Assembly (NCBI RefSeq): GCF_001428625.1
Contig: NZ_LMIE01000012.1
Location: forward strand, 135,182 to 199,181
Source: Hydrogenophaga sp. Root209
Lineage (GTDB): Bacteria; Pseudomonadota; Gammaproteobacteria; Burkholderiales; Burkholderiaceae_C
Length of the DNA: 64,000 bases
Direction of reading: 5' to 3'
Under the pieces are notes generated by a model that was not told the origin of the DNA, did not search any database, and worked only from the letters and a program-made list of their open reading frames with translations. Below are positions 44,198 through 53,294 of the stretch, in pieces. Position 1 is the stretch's first letter. Each line of letters starts with the position of its first letter. Both the position numbers and the translations under genes were made by a program.

Positions 44198-47101
44198 ATG
44201 ACCGACACCCTGAACCAACCCGGCCTGCAATCCCTGGCCAAATCGTTCGAACCCGCTCCGCTCGAAGCCCGCTGGGGCCCCGAGTGGGAACAGCGCGGCT
44301 ACGGCGTGGCGGGCTTTCGCGGCACCGGCGCGCCCCAGGCCGACGCACCGTCGTTCGCCATCCAGTTGCCACCGCCCAACGTGACCGGCACGCTGCACAT
44401 GGGCCACGCGTTCAACCAGACCATCATGGACAGCCTCACGCGCTACCACCGCATGGCCGGCGCCAACACGGTCTGGGTACCGGGCACCGACCACGCCGGC
44501 ATCGCCACGCAGATCGTGGTGGAGCGCCAGCTGCAGGCGCAGGGCATCAGCCGCCACGACATGGGCCCGACACCTGCCGAGGCGCGCAAGAATTTCGTCG
44601 CCAAGGTGTGGGAGTGGAAGGAAGAAAGCGGCAACACCATCACCACGCAGATGCGCCGCATGGGCGACAGCGTGGACTGGAGCCGCGAGTACTTCACCAT
44701 GGATGAGAAGCTCTCGACCGTGGTCACCGAGACCTTTGTGCGCCTGTACGAACAAGGCCTGATCTACCGCGGCAAGCGCCTGGTGAACTGGGACCCGGTG
44801 CTCAAGACCGCCGTGTCCGACCTCGAAGTGGAGAGCGAGGAAGAAGAAGGCTCGCTGTGGCACATCGCCTATCCCCTGTCGGATGGCAGCGGCTCGCTGA
44901 CCGTGGCCACCACCCGCCCCGAAACCCTGCTGGGCGACGTGGCGGTGATGGTGCATCCCGAAGACGAGCGCTACACCCATCTCATCGGCAAAACGGTGAA
45001 GTTGCCGCTGTGTGACCGCGACATCCCGGTGATCGCCGACACCTACGTGGACCGGGCCTTCGGCACCGGCGTGGTGAAGGTCACGCCCGCGCACGACACC
45101 AACGACTACGCGGTGGGCCAGCGCCACGGCCTGCCCATCATCGGCGTGCTCACGCTGGATGCCACCATCAACGACAACGCGCCCGCGAAGTACCGCGGCA
45201 TGGACCGCTTCGTGGCCCGCAAGGCCGTGGTGGCCGACCTGGAAGCCGCCGGCCTGCTGGTGGAGACCAAAAAGCACAAGCTCATGGTGCCGCGCTGCGC
45301 CCGCACCGGCCAGGTCATTGAACCCATGCTCACCGACCAGTGGTTCGTGGCCATGCAATCCAAAGGCAACGCGCAGAACACCAGCGGGACCTCCATCGCC
45401 GACAAGGCCATCGCGGCCGTGCAGTCGGGCGAGGTGAAATTCGTGCCCGAGAACTGGGTCAACACCTACAACCAGTGGATGAACAACATCCAGGACTGGT
45501 GCATCTCGCGCCAGCTCTGGTGGGGGCACCAGATCCCGGCCTGGTACGACGAAGCGGGCAAGGTGATCGTGGCGCGCAACGAAGCCGAAGCGCAGGCGAA
45601 AGCCCCGGGCCAGACGCTCACGCGCGACCCCGACGTGCTCGACACCTGGTACTCCTCGGCCCTGGTCCCATTCAGCACCATGGGCTGGCCGAACCAGAAG
45701 GACGGCGCCACCGACGACTTCAACCTCTACCTGCCCAGCACCGTGCTGGTCACCGGCTACGACATCATCTTCTTCTGGGTCGCCCGGATGATCATGATGA
45801 CGACCCACTTCACCGGCCGCGTGCCGTTCAAGCACGTCTACATCCACGGCCTGGTGCGCGACGCGCAGGGCCACAAGATGAGCAAGAGCGAAGGCAACGT
45901 GCTCGATCCGGTGGACCTGATCGACGGCATCTCGCTCGCGCCCCTGCTGGAGAAACGCACCACCGGCCTGCGCAAGCCCGAGACCGCGCCCAAGGTGCGC
46001 AAGCAGACCGAAAAGGAATTCCCCGACGGCATTCCAGCCTACGGCGCGGACGCGCTGCGCTTCACCTTCGCCGCGCTGGCCTCGCTGGGCCGCAGCATCA
46101 ACTTCGACAGCAAGCGCTGCGAGGGCTACCGCAACTTCTGCAACAAGCTCTGGAACGCCACGCGCTTCACGCTCATGAACTGCGAGGGTCAGGATTGCGG
46201 CCTGGAAGACCACACCAAGGCCGAGTGCGCGGTGGGACAACCCTTCCACGGCTACCTCAGCTTCAGCCAGGCCGACCGCTGGATCTCCTCACTGCTGCAG
46301 AAAACCGAAGCCGAGGTGGCCAAGGGCTTCGCCGAATACCGGCTGGACAACGTCGCCAACACGATCTACGACTTCGTCTGGAACGAGTTCTGCGACTGGT
46401 ACCTGGAGATCGCCAAGGTGCAGATCCAGATCGGCGACGCATCACAACAGCGCGCCACCCGCCGCACGCTCATCCGCACGCTCGAAGCCATCCTGCGCCT
46501 GGCGCACCCGGTGATCCCCTTCATCACCGAAGAGCTGTGGCAGAAGGTCGCGCCCGTGGCCGGTCTGCCCGGTGAGTCGGTGAGCATCGCGCGTTACCCG
46601 CAGGCCCAGCTCAACAAGATCGACGAGGCGTCGATTGCCCACGTCACCAAGCTCAAGGCTCTGGTCGACGCCTGCCGCAACCTGCGCGGCGAGATGAGCG
46701 TCTCACCGGCAACGCGCCTGCCGCTGTACGTGCTGGGTGACACCGCCTACATGCAGTCCATGGGCCCGGTGCTGCAAGGCCTGGCCAAGCTGAACGAGGT
46801 GAAAGTATTCACCGACGAGGCTGCTTGGGCGGCAGCTGCACAAGCCGCTCCGGTGGCCGTGGTCGGCGAGGCCCGCCTGTGCCTGTTCATGGAAATCGAT
46901 GTTGCGGCTGAAAAGCTTCGGCTGGGCAAAGAGGCCGCGCGGCTGGAAGGCGAGATCACCAAGGCCACGGCCAAGCTGTCCAACGAAGCCTTCGTGGCCA
47001 AGGCGCCACCCGCGGTGATCGATCAGGAAAGAAAACGCGTGGCCGACTTCACAGCGACGCTGGAGAAGATGCGGGAGCAGCTTGCCCGACTCGGCGCCTG
47101 A
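44198..47101 (+). CDS. valS: Valyl-tRNA synthetase
   Basis: A 967-residue class I synthetase. The HIGH-type motif is in [15 protein letters not shown] (about 50-64) and KMSKS in [11 protein letters not shown]. The editing (CP1) domain lies between, and the C-terminus has an anticodon domain plus a coiled-coil arm ([22 protein letters not shown]). It charges tRNA-Val and hydrolyses mischarged threonine. [17 protein letters not shown] is the family start; nine extra in-frame codons to 44171 overlap the hairpin upstream and are less likely. Confidence 0.97.
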   Translation: MTDTLNQPGLQSLAKSFEPAPLEARWGPEWEQRGYGVAGFRGTGAPQADAPSFAIQLPPPNVTGTLHMGHAFNQTIMDSLTRYHRMAGANTVWVPGTDHAGIATQIVVERQLQAQGISRHDMGPTPAEARKNFVAKVWEWKEESGNTITTQMRRMGDSVDWSREYFTMDEKLSTVVTETFVRLYEQGLIYRGKRLVNWDPVLKTAVSDLEVESEEEEGSLWHIAYPLSDGSGSLTVATTRPETLLGDVAVMVHPEDERYTHLIGKTVKLPLCDRDIPVIADTYVDRAFGTGVVKVTPAHDTNDYAVGQRHGLPIIGVLTLDATINDNAPAKYRGMDRFVARKAVVADLEAAGLLVETKKHKLMVPRCARTGQVIEPMLTDQWFVAMQSKGNAQNTSGTSIADKAIAAVQSGEVKFVPENWVNTYNQWMNNIQDWCISRQLWWGHQIPAWYDEAGKVIVARNEAEAQAKAPGQTLTRDPDVLDTWYSSALVPFSTMGWPNQKDGATDDFNLYLPSTVLVTGYDIIFFWVARMIMMTTHFTGRVPFKHVYIHGLVRDAQGHKMSKSEGNVLDPVDLIDGISLAPLLEKRTTGLRKPETAPKVRKQTEKEFPDGIPAYGADALRFTFAALASLGRSINFDSKRCEGYRNFCNKLWNATRFTLMNCEGQDCGLEDHTKAECAVGQPFHGYLSFSQADRWISSLLQKTEAEVAKGFAEYRLDNVANTIYDFVWNEFCDWYLEIAKVQIQIGDASQQRATRRTLIRTLEAILRLAHPVIPFITEELWQKVAPVAGLPGESVSIARYPQAQLNKIDEASIAHVTKLKALVDACRNLRGEMSVSPATRLPLYVLGDTAYMQSMGPVLQGLAKLNEVKVFTDEAAWAAAAQAAPVAVVGEARLCLFMEIDVAAEKLRLGKEAARLEGEITKATAKLSNEAFVAKAPPAVIDQERKRVADFTATLEKMREQLARLGA

Positions 47102-47145
47102 GAGAGATTCGGAAAAATCTCACCGGCGAGGGGAAGCTCATCCAG

Positions 47146-47222
47146 GAATGCCGCGGGACTGGCTTTGCCAGACCGCAGGCATTGCCCCCCTTCAGGGGGG
47201 TCGCGCAAAGCGCGGCGGGGGG
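47146..47222 (-). repeat. Structured 3'-end repeat family 2, copy 2
   Basis: Same layout as copy 1, but the outer stem is AATGCC/GGCATT instead of GACACC/GGTGTC: both sides have changed together, keeping pairing. It abuts the stop codon of the minus-strand 2-hydroxyacid dehydrogenase gene (0 bases) and lies 44 bases after the valS stop. Confidence 0.8.
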
Positions 47223-48263
47223 TCAGCCCCTATGAAGTGCGAGCGATCCCCACTGCGATGGCGTGACCGCCTGCGGGTCTTCGGGCTCGTGGTACTCGAG
47301 GCTGTCGAGCACCGAAAAATCGCTCACCCGCCCTTCCTGGCCCACGGCATGCGGCGACAGGGTTTCGTGGATGCGGTGCGCCACGTACCAACTCGCGCGC
47401 AGCTTGGCTTCACGGGTGTGCGAGCCCAGCCGCGGCGTGAGGTGCAGGTTGGGGATGCCGTGCAAGGGCGTGCCTTCGGCAGCGAACTGTGGGTTCGCGC
47501 CATCCATCAAGCAAGCATCAATGCGCCCGTCGCACAAGGCCAGCGCCAGCGCATCGGCGTCGAACAGCGTGCTGCGGCTCACGCCCACCCACAACTGACC
47601 CGCCTTGCAATGGTTGAGCAACCGCTCATTGATCCAGCCGCGAAAACGCGAGGCATAGACCATCTGCAGCGAGATCGCGTCCGAGCGCGACAGCAGGTCC
47701 TGCAGGGTCACAGGCTCCACGCCGAGCTTGTTCCAGATGGCCGCGGCGTGATGCACCGCTGGGTCGTAGCCCAGCAAGCGCACACCCAGGCTTTTGAGCA
47801 TGGGCGCCAGCGTGTGGGCCACAGGCGCCAGACCCAGCAAACCCACGGTGCTGCCGGAGAGCTCGCGACCCATGCGCACCTGGGAAATCTTGCGACCGAG
47901 CAGCGCGCTGATCATGCCGCGGCGATACAGCATGAGCAGGCCGTAGAGCAGGTACTCGGCATTGGAACGCACTGTGGCGCTGCGCGCCTGCAACACGCGC
48001 ACATGGCGCCGCGCACAGGCATCGAGATCGGTGTTGTCGCTGGAGATCTGCATGCGCGCCACGATCTCGAGCTTGGGCGAGAAGTTGAGGAATTCTTCGG
48101 AGACGACCACGTGCGGCGGCAGCACGATGGCGCGCGTCTTGTAGGTGGCCTTGCGCAGCTCCACCGGATCGTCGCCCAGCTCGGGGCGATACGTGACCTC
48201 GTGCCGCTCCTGCAACCAGGACAGGGCCTCGGGCACCAGTGGGTCGACGAGCAGGACTTCCAT
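47223..48263 (-). CDS. D-isomer-specific 2-hydroxyacid dehydrogenase family protein
   Basis: A 346-residue NAD-binding dehydrogenase. The nucleotide-binding region is around GSTVGLLGLAPVAHTLAPMLKSLG (near residue 150) and is a diverged GxGxxG. The catalytic-arginine region reads VGVSRSTLFDADALALAL, and the final His/Glu region is LHLTPRLGSHT. The motif with the first substrate contact is QISSDNTDLDAC, altered from the usual xxGxDNIDL. It may therefore act on an unusual 2-oxo/2-hydroxy acid. The start at 48263 gives MEVLLVDPLVPEAL. Confidence 0.85.
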   Translation of the reverse strand: MEVLLVDPLVPEALSWLQERHEVTYRPELGDDPVELRKATYKTRAIVLPPHVVVSEEFLNFSPKLEIVARMQISSDNTDLDACARRHVRVLQARSATVRSNAEYLLYGLLMLYRRGMISALLGRKISQVRMGRELSGSTVGLLGLAPVAHTLAPMLKSLGVRLLGYDPAVHHAAAIWNKLGVEPVTLQDLLSRSDAISLQMVYASRFRGWINERLLNHCKAGQLWVGVSRSTLFDADALALALCDGRIDACLMDGANPQFAAEGTPLHGIPNLHLTPRLGSHTREAKLRASWYVAHRIHETLSPHAVGQEGRVSDFSVLDSLEYHEPEDPQAVTPSQWGSLALHRG

Positions 48264-48288
48264 GGGGGTGGACTGGTGCGTGCCGGCT

Positions 48289-48516
48289 TCAGCGACGTTT
48301 GAGCAGCGTGAAGTATTCGTTGGCCACCGTTTGCTGTTCGACCAGCACATTGCCGGTCTGTTTGGCAAAGGCCTGGAAATCACGCACCGAACCCGCGTCG
48401 GTGGAAATCACTTTCAGGGTCTGGCCACTGTGCATGTCGGCCAGGGCTTTCTTGGCTTTCAGGATGGGCAGCGGGCAGTTCAAACCGCGGGCATCGAGTT
48501 CTTTGTCGGCGTGCAT
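48289..48516 (-). CDS. tusA: Sulfur carrier protein TusA
   Basis: A 75-residue TusA/SirA-family sulfur carrier. The active cysteine lies in LDARGLNCPLPILKAKKAL, the classic CPxP motif. It hands persulfide sulfur from a cysteine desulfurase to tRNA thiolation and other pathways. Length is typical. It is 25 bases upstream of the 2-hydroxyacid dehydrogenase gene on the same strand. AAGGAAAG lies before the start. Confidence 0.94.
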   Translation of the reverse strand: MHADKELDARGLNCPLPILKAKKALADMHSGQTLKVISTDAGSVRDFQAFAKQTGNVLVEQQTVANEYFTLLKRR

Positions 48517-48591
48517 GGGGGCTTTCCTTGGAATTGATCATTCTAAGCGGCGCGTCTTTTACCCTGCACCGCACCGCAGCGCGCTTTTGCG

Positions 48592-49137
48592 CTAGGCGAC
48601 GGGATCCGCAGGTCGCTGAACGTCTTCCATGAACACGGGTTCCAGACCTTGACTGCGCAACCAGTCGGCCAGCGCAAAGCCAGTGCCGGCGCGCCAGCAG
48701 CGGATGTTGGCCGGCTCCATGAGCTTGTATTCCAAGAGCTCGGGCGAGAGCTTGACCTCGCCGTGCGCGACCGCGTGGTAGGTCACGATCACCTGATTCA
48801 TGCGCTGAAAATCATGCACCCCCACCAACGTGAGTTTTGTCACATTCAGCGAAGTTTCTTCGGCAATTTCGCGACGAATGCCTTCTTCTGGCGACTCCCC
48901 CGCTTCCATGAAGCCGGTGATGAGCGCAAACGTGCGACCCGACCAGGCCGCGTTGCGCGCCAGCAGGATGCGGCCATCCACCTCGACGATGGCGGCCAGC
49001 ACCGGGGTGGGGTTGTTCCAATGCGTGAACCCACAGGCCGGGCAACGCAGCCGCTCGGTGAATCCACCGTCTTCTTCCTGGCCGATCAAGGCGAGGGGGG
49101 TTGCGCACGCGGGGCAAAACTTGAACGTGTTGTTCAT
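48592..49137 (-). CDS. Nudix hydrolase with zinc ribbon, NudC-like
   Basis: A 181-residue Nudix hydrolase. An N-terminal zinc ribbon (CPACATPL and RCPACGF, residues 8-15 and 32-38) is followed by the Nudix box GFMEAGESPEEGIRREIAEE (about 74-93). It is shorter than E. coli NudC but of the same zinc-ribbon class. It likely cleaves a nucleoside diphosphate derivative such as NADH or an oxidised nucleotide; the substrate is not set by sequence. The gene follows cysM by 16 bases on the same strand. Confidence 0.9.
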   Translation of the reverse strand: MNNTFKFCPACATPLALIGQEEDGGFTERLRCPACGFTHWNNPTPVLAAIVEVDGRILLARNAAWSGRTFALITGFMEAGESPEEGIRREIAEETSLNVTKLTLVGVHDFQRMNQVIVTYHAVAHGEVKLSPELLEYKLMEPANIRCWRAGTGFALADWLRSQGLEPVFMEDVQRPADPVA

Positions 49138-49153
49138 GGGAAGCAACCGGGCA

Positions 49154-50056
49154 TCAGGCGGGGAAGACACCCGTCGACAGGTAGCGGTCTCCGCGATCGC
49201 ACACAACGAAGGCGATGGTGGCGTTTTCCACCTGGGCAGCGATCTGCTGCGCCACCCAGCACGCGCCAGCGGCTGAGATGCCGGCAAAAATGCCTTCCTC
49301 ACGCGCCAGTTGGCGGCACATGGCCTCGGCATCGGACTGGCTCACATACACCAGCTCGTCGACCGCGCTCGGGTCGTAGATTTTCGGCAGGTATTCGGTC
49401 GGCCACTTGCGGATGCCGGGAATGCGCGAACCCTCGCTGGGCTGGGCTCCAATGATGCGGATGGCCGGGTTCTTTTCCTTCAGAAAGCGCGAGACGCCGG
49501 TGATGGTGCCGGTGGTGCCCATGGCGCTCACGAAGTGCGTGATGCGTCCCGCGGTCTGTGCCCAGAGCTCCGGGCCGGTGGTCTCGTAATGCACGCGCGG
49601 GTTGTCGGCGTTGGCAAACTGGTCCAGCACCCTGCCCTTGCCTTCGGCCTGCATCTTCTCGGCCAGATCGCGGGCCGACTCCATGCCGCCGCTCTTGGAC
49701 GTGAGAATGAGTTCGGCGCCAAATGCCTTCATGGTTTGCGCGCGTTCGATGGACAAGTCCTCCGGCATGATCAGCACCATGCGGTAGCCCTTGATGGCCG
49801 CGGCCATGGCCAGTGCGATGCCGGTGTTGCCCGAGGTGGCCTCGATGAGCGTGTCACCAGGCTTGATCTCGCCTCGTTCCTCGGCGCGCTTGATCATCGA
49901 AACAGCGGGCCGGTCTTTCACCGAACCGGCGGGGTTGTTGCCTTCGAGCTTGCCGAGCACCACGTTGCCGCGCTGCGCGTTGGCCTGGGCACCGATGCGT
50001 TGCAATGCCACCAGCGGGGTGTTGCCGATCGCGTCTTCAATCGTGGGGTAGTTCAT
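49154..50056 (-). CDS. cysM: Cysteine synthase B
   Basis: A 300-residue PLP enzyme making cysteine from O-acetylserine (and O-phosphoserine or thiosulfate in some species). The PLP lysine is in NPAGSVKDRPA, the substrate loop is TSGNTGIALA, and the phosphate-binding loop is GTTGTITGVS. The CysM-type ending RGDRYLSTGVF fits. The start is the ATG at 50056 (MNYPTIEDAIGNTP); a GTG three codons upstream is possible. It is divergent from tRNA-Leu with only 39 bases between. Confidence 0.94.
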   Translation of the reverse strand: MNYPTIEDAIGNTPLVALQRIGAQANAQRGNVVLGKLEGNNPAGSVKDRPAVSMIKRAEERGEIKPGDTLIEATSGNTGIALAMAAAIKGYRMVLIMPEDLSIERAQTMKAFGAELILTSKSGGMESARDLAEKMQAEGKGRVLDQFANADNPRVHYETTGPELWAQTAGRITHFVSAMGTTGTITGVSRFLKEKNPAIRIIGAQPSEGSRIPGIRKWPTEYLPKIYDPSAVDELVYVSQSDAEAMCRQLAREEGIFAGISAAGACWVAQQIAAQVENATIAFVVCDRGDRYLSTGVFPA

Positions 50057-50070
50057 CGCTTGCACTGTGC

Positions 50071-50076
50071 CATAAT
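50071..50076 (+). promoter_or_regulatory. Likely -10 box for tRNA-Leu
   Basis: CATAAT lies 20 bases before the tRNA and fits a -10 element. A convincing -35 at the right spacing was not found. The region also has to hold the cysM promoter on the other strand. Confidence 0.4.
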
Positions 50077-50095
50077 TTGCAACCCCTTTCAGGAC

Positions 50096-50180
50096 GCCCG
50101 GGTGGTGAAATTGGTAGACGCGCCGGACTCAAAATCCGGTTCCGAAAGGAGTGCCGGTTCGATTCCGGCCCCGGGCACCA
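50096..50180 (+). tRNA. tRNA-Leu, anticodon CAA
   Basis: An 85-base class II tRNA including an encoded CCA end. The acceptor stem GCCCGGG/CCCGGGC, the D arm with GGTGGTGAAATTGGTAGAC, the anticodon loop CTCAAAA (anticodon CAA, reading UUG), a long variable arm (TTCCGAAAGGAGT) and the GGTTCGATTCC T arm are all visible. A terminator follows directly. Confidence 0.97.
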
Positions 50181-50186
50181 CAGATC

Positions 50187-50218
50187 AGGCCGCGCAAGTT
50201 TCTTGCCCGGCCTTTTTT
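50187..50218 (+). terminator. Rho-independent terminator after tRNA-Leu
   Basis: AGGCCGCGCAAG (50187-50198), loop TTT, CTTGCCCGGCCT (50202-50213): 11 of 12 stem bases pair, followed by a T run. It also lies just after the stop of the convergent epimerase gene. Confidence 0.85.
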
Positions 50219-50227
50219 GTTGCCTGC

Positions 50228-51157
50228 TCAGCTCTCAGCTGCCAGCAGGCCTTGGGCCACGGTGGGGTAGCGCAGACGCAAGCCCAGTTCCTGCTTCATG
50301 CGCTGGTTGTGCAGCCGGCGCGACTCGCGCATGAAACTCAGCAGCATCAGCGGCAGTTGGTCACCCGCTGCGTCTCGCGCCACGCGGGGCGGGCGCGTCA
50401 GGCCGTACAGGTCGGCCGCCAGATCAAAGTAATCACCCATCCGCAGTTCGGTGTCGTCCACCACGTTCACGTTGCGCTGCGGCCGGCCGCGCCACAAGGC
50501 CAGCACGCAGGCGCGAGCGAGATCGTCCGCGTGGATGTGGTTGGTGTAGACGTCGTCCTCGGTGCGAAGCACCGGCGTGCCGCGCAGCAAGCGTTCGCGC
50601 GGCGTGCCGCCTTCACGATCGGGCGCGTAAATGCCGGGAATGCGCAGCACCGTGGTGCGCACGCCGGTGGCCCGGCCCAGCCAGTGCACCGCCGCTTCCG
50701 CGTCCACCCGGCGCCAGGCGCGCGGTGTGAGTGGCCTGGCAGGCGTTGTCTCGTCCACCCAACGGCCCTGGCAGTCGCCGTACACGCCCGACGTGGAGCC
50801 ATACACCAGCACCGAAGGCAAGGAGCGTTGGACCAGCGCACGGGTGAGTGCGCGGGTGCGTGGGTCCAGGCGCCAGTCGGTCAACTCACCCGAAGGCGGC
50901 GGCGCCAGGTGCAGCACGCGAGTGGCTAGGCCAGCCAGCCGACGCAGGCTGATGGGGTCGTCCAGGTTGCCCTGCAGCGGCGTGATGCCTTGCGCGCGCA
51001 TGGCCGGCGCACGGGATGGACTGGAGGTGAGTGCCAGCACGCGCACGCGCGGCGAACCGCCCAGCACACGCGCTGCGCGCAGGCCCACGTCGCCACAACC
51101 AATGATCAAGACCCGTTCACGCCGAAAGCGTGCGGGCAAAGCGCCAAGGAGGCTCAT
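50228..51157 (-). CDS. NAD(P)-dependent epimerase/dehydratase-like SDR
   Basis: A 309-residue extended SDR (YeeZ-like). The nucleotide-binding loop is VLIIGCGDVGLRAARVL near residues 16-32. The active-site region is YGSTSGVYGD with RVDAEAAVHW downstream in place of a clear YxxxK, and the C-terminal half fits the sugar-epimerase-like fold. It could act on a nucleotide sugar or another metabolite. The start at 51157 is the first ATG with a conserved-looking N-terminus and AAGGAGG upstream. It is divergent from the 2Fe-2S reductase gene. Confidence 0.85.
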   Translation of the reverse strand: MSLLGALPARFRRERVLIIGCGDVGLRAARVLGGSPRVRVLALTSSPSRAPAMRAQGITPLQGNLDDPISLRRLAGLATRVLHLAPPPSGELTDWRLDPRTRALTRALVQRSLPSVLVYGSTSGVYGDCQGRWVDETTPARPLTPRAWRRVDAEAAVHWLGRATGVRTTVLRIPGIYAPDREGGTPRERLLRGTPVLRTEDDVYTNHIHADDLARACVLALWRGRPQRNVNVVDDTELRMGDYFDLAADLYGLTRPPRVARDAAGDQLPLMLLSFMRESRRLHNQRMKQELGLRLRYPTVAQGLLAAES

Positions 51158-51240
51158 GCAGATTCCGAATTTGAGACAATGACCGGTTGCCGGACAGGCA
51201 CCATCGGGCTGTCGGGACTCTCCATTCATCAAGTGCCAGT

Positions 51241-52275
51241 ATGACATTCACCATCACCGTCGAGCCCAGTGGGCGCACCTTCTCCGCCCAACCCGACGAG
51301 GCCATGCTGGCCGCCGGTATTCGTCAGGGCATTGGTTTGCCCTACGGTTGCAAGGACGGTGCCTGTGGCTCGTGCAAGTGCAAGCTGGTCTCGGGCAGCG
51401 TGGTGCACGGGCCTCACCAACCCAAGGCACTGAGCGCCGACGAAGAGGCGGCGGGTTACGTGCTGACCTGCTGCGGCGTGGCGCACAGCGACGTGGTGAT
51501 CGAGTCGCGCCAGGTCACGGAAGCAGGTGCCTTCCCCATCAAGAAAATGCCGGTCCGAGTGAGCGCGCTGGAGCGCGCCTCGCACGATGTGATGGTGCTG
51601 CGTCTGCAGCTGCCTGCCAGCGACGCCTTTCAGTACCACGCCGGGCAGTACGTCGAGTTCCTCCTGCGCGATGGCGACCGCCGCAGTTACTCCATGGCCA
51701 ACGCACCGCACACACAATCCGCCGCGCCTTCGCTGGAGCTGCACGTGCGCCACATGCCCGGCGGCAAGTTCACCGACCACGTATTCAGCGCGATGAAGGA
51801 GAAGGACATCCTTCGCATCGAAGGCCCCTACGGCAGCTTCTTCCTGCGCGAGGACAGCACCAAGCCGATGGTCCTGCTGGCCTCGGGCACCGGGTTCGCG
51901 CCCATCAAAGCCGTCATCGAGCACATGCAGTTCAAGGGCATCACGCGCGATGCCGTTTTGTACTGGGGCGGCCGCCGCCCGGCCGACCTGTACCAGAGTG
52001 CCTGGATCGACGCGAAGCTGGCGGAAATGCCGAACCTGCGCTACGTGCCGGTGGTGTCCAACGCCCTGCCCGACGATGCGTGGACCGGTCGCACCGGCTT
52101 CGTGCACGAGGCGGTGCTGCAGGACCTGCCCGACCTGTCGGGCCACGAGGTGTACGCTTGCGGCGCACCGATCGTGGTCGAGTCGGCCAGACGAGACTAC
52201 ACGACCAAGGCCGGCCTCCCTGAGGAAGCATTCTTCGCCGACTCGTTCACCAGCGCCGCCGACAAAGTGGTCTGA
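51241..52275 (+). CDS. 2Fe-2S ferredoxin-NAD(P)H reductase (AscD/CDP-glucoseen reductase-like)
   Basis: A 344-residue electron-transfer protein. An N-terminal plant-type 2Fe-2S domain has ligands in PYGCKDGACGSCKCKL and LTCCG. An FAD-binding domain (RSYSMANAP) and an NAD-binding domain (LLASGTGFAPIKAVIEHM; VYACGAPIVVESAR) follow. It passes electrons from NAD(P)H to an oxygenase or dehydratase partner; no partner gene is adjacent. The ATG at 51241 begins MTFTITVEPSG. The downstream Bug protein gene starts 30 bases after its stop. Confidence 0.9.
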   Translation: MTFTITVEPSGRTFSAQPDEAMLAAGIRQGIGLPYGCKDGACGSCKCKLVSGSVVHGPHQPKALSADEEAAGYVLTCCGVAHSDVVIESRQVTEAGAFPIKKMPVRVSALERASHDVMVLRLQLPASDAFQYHAGQYVEFLLRDGDRRSYSMANAPHTQSAAPSLELHVRHMPGGKFTDHVFSAMKEKDILRIEGPYGSFFLREDSTKPMVLLASGTGFAPIKAVIEHMQFKGITRDAVLYWGGRRPADLYQSAWIDAKLAEMPNLRYVPVVSNALPDDAWTGRTGFVHEAVLQDLPDLSGHEVYACGAPIVVESARRDYTTKAGLPEEAFFADSFTSAADKVV

Positions 52276-52305
52276 GCTTTCATACAAAAGAACCGGAGAC
52301 AACCC

Positions 52306-53283
52306 ATGCTGAACCGCCGCCAACTGATCACCCGCTCTGCCCTGGCTTCGGCCACCCTTGCCCTGCCTGGTTTTGCCATGGCGCAAGCCGGCACCACGCG
52401 CATCATCGTGCCCTTCGCTGCCGGCGGTCCGATCGACGTGACCGCGCGCATCCTGGCCGATGCGGTCAAGGGGGCACTGGGCACGGTGATTGTGGAGAAC
52501 CGGCCCGGCGCGGGAGGCAACATCGGCGTGAGCGCGGTGGCCAAGGCCGCGCCCGACGGCCTCACGTTGGGCATTGCCACCACGGCGTCGCACGGCATCA
52601 ATCCCTGGCTGTTCAGCAAGCTGCCCTACGACCCGGCCAAGGATTTCGCACCCATCACGCAGATGCTGCGCGTGCCCAACGTGCTGGTGATGAACGCGGA
52701 CGCGGCCGCGCGCCTGAACATCAACTCCCTGGGCGATCTGATCGCCTACGGCAAGGCGAACCCGGGCAAACTCAACTACGGCTCGGGTGGCAACGGCAGC
52801 GCCGGCCACCTCGCGGGCGAACTCTTCAAAAACCAGGCCGGCATCTTCGCGGTGCACATCCCCTACAACGGTGGCAACCCGGCGCAGCTCGGCCTGCTCT
52901 CGGGTCAGGTCGATTTCAACTTCGACAACCTGGCCACCGCCGCAGCCAACATCCGCTCGGGCAAGCTCAAGGCCCTGGCCGTGACCACCGCGCAGCGCAG
53001 CGGCGTGGTGCCGGATGTGCCCACGGTGGCGGCCACCCTGCCCGGCTTCGAGATCGACACCTGGTGGGGCCTGATCGCACCGGCCGGCACACCCGCCGAT
53101 ACCGTGCGCAAGCTCAACGCGGCGTTCGGCGATGCGCTGAAGTCGCCCGAGGTGAAGAGCCGCTTCGCCCTGCTGCTGGCCGAGCCCGCGCCCAACACGC
53201 CAGAGCAGTTCGGCGACTTCATGAACCGCGAGCGTGCGAAGTACGAGCGCATGGTCAAGCTCAGCGGCGCCAAGGTGGACTGA
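52306..53283 (+). CDS. Bug-family TTT substrate-binding protein without its carrier genes
   Basis: A 325-residue periplasmic binding protein (PF03401). The signal has consecutive arginines (NRRQLITRSALASATL) and looks Tat-like. The mature protein has IIVPFAAGGPIDVTAR, the ligand loop ENRPGAGGNIGVSAV and the hinge GSGGNGSAGHLAGELF. Burkholderiales have many such orphan binding proteins, thought to sense or capture carboxylates for shared TctAB carriers. No TctA or TctB lies beside it; the only set in this window is at 0.9-4 kb. The ligand is unknown. Confidence 0.9.
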   Translation: MLNRRQLITRSALASATLALPGFAMAQAGTTRIIVPFAAGGPIDVTARILADAVKGALGTVIVENRPGAGGNIGVSAVAKAAPDGLTLGIATTASHGINPWLFSKLPYDPAKDFAPITQMLRVPNVLVMNADAAARLNINSLGDLIAYGKANPGKLNYGSGGNGSAGHLAGELFKNQAGIFAVHIPYNGGNPAQLGLLSGQVDFNFDNLATAAANIRSGKLKALAVTTAQRSGVVPDVPTVAATLPGFEIDTWWGLIAPAGTPADTVRKLNAAFGDALKSPEVKSRFALLLAEPAPNTPEQFGDFMNRERAKYERMVKLSGAKVD

Positions 53284-53294
53284 GTCCGCCGCGC

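Noticed and set aside
44132-46249. 705-codon open frame opposite valS
   Set aside because: valS on the plus strand is certain; the minus frame shows only repetitive His/Val/Gly-rich shadow composition.
51229-52857. 542-codon frame opposite the 2Fe-2S reductase and Bug genes
   Set aside because: Antisense shadow; no ribosome site or motif.
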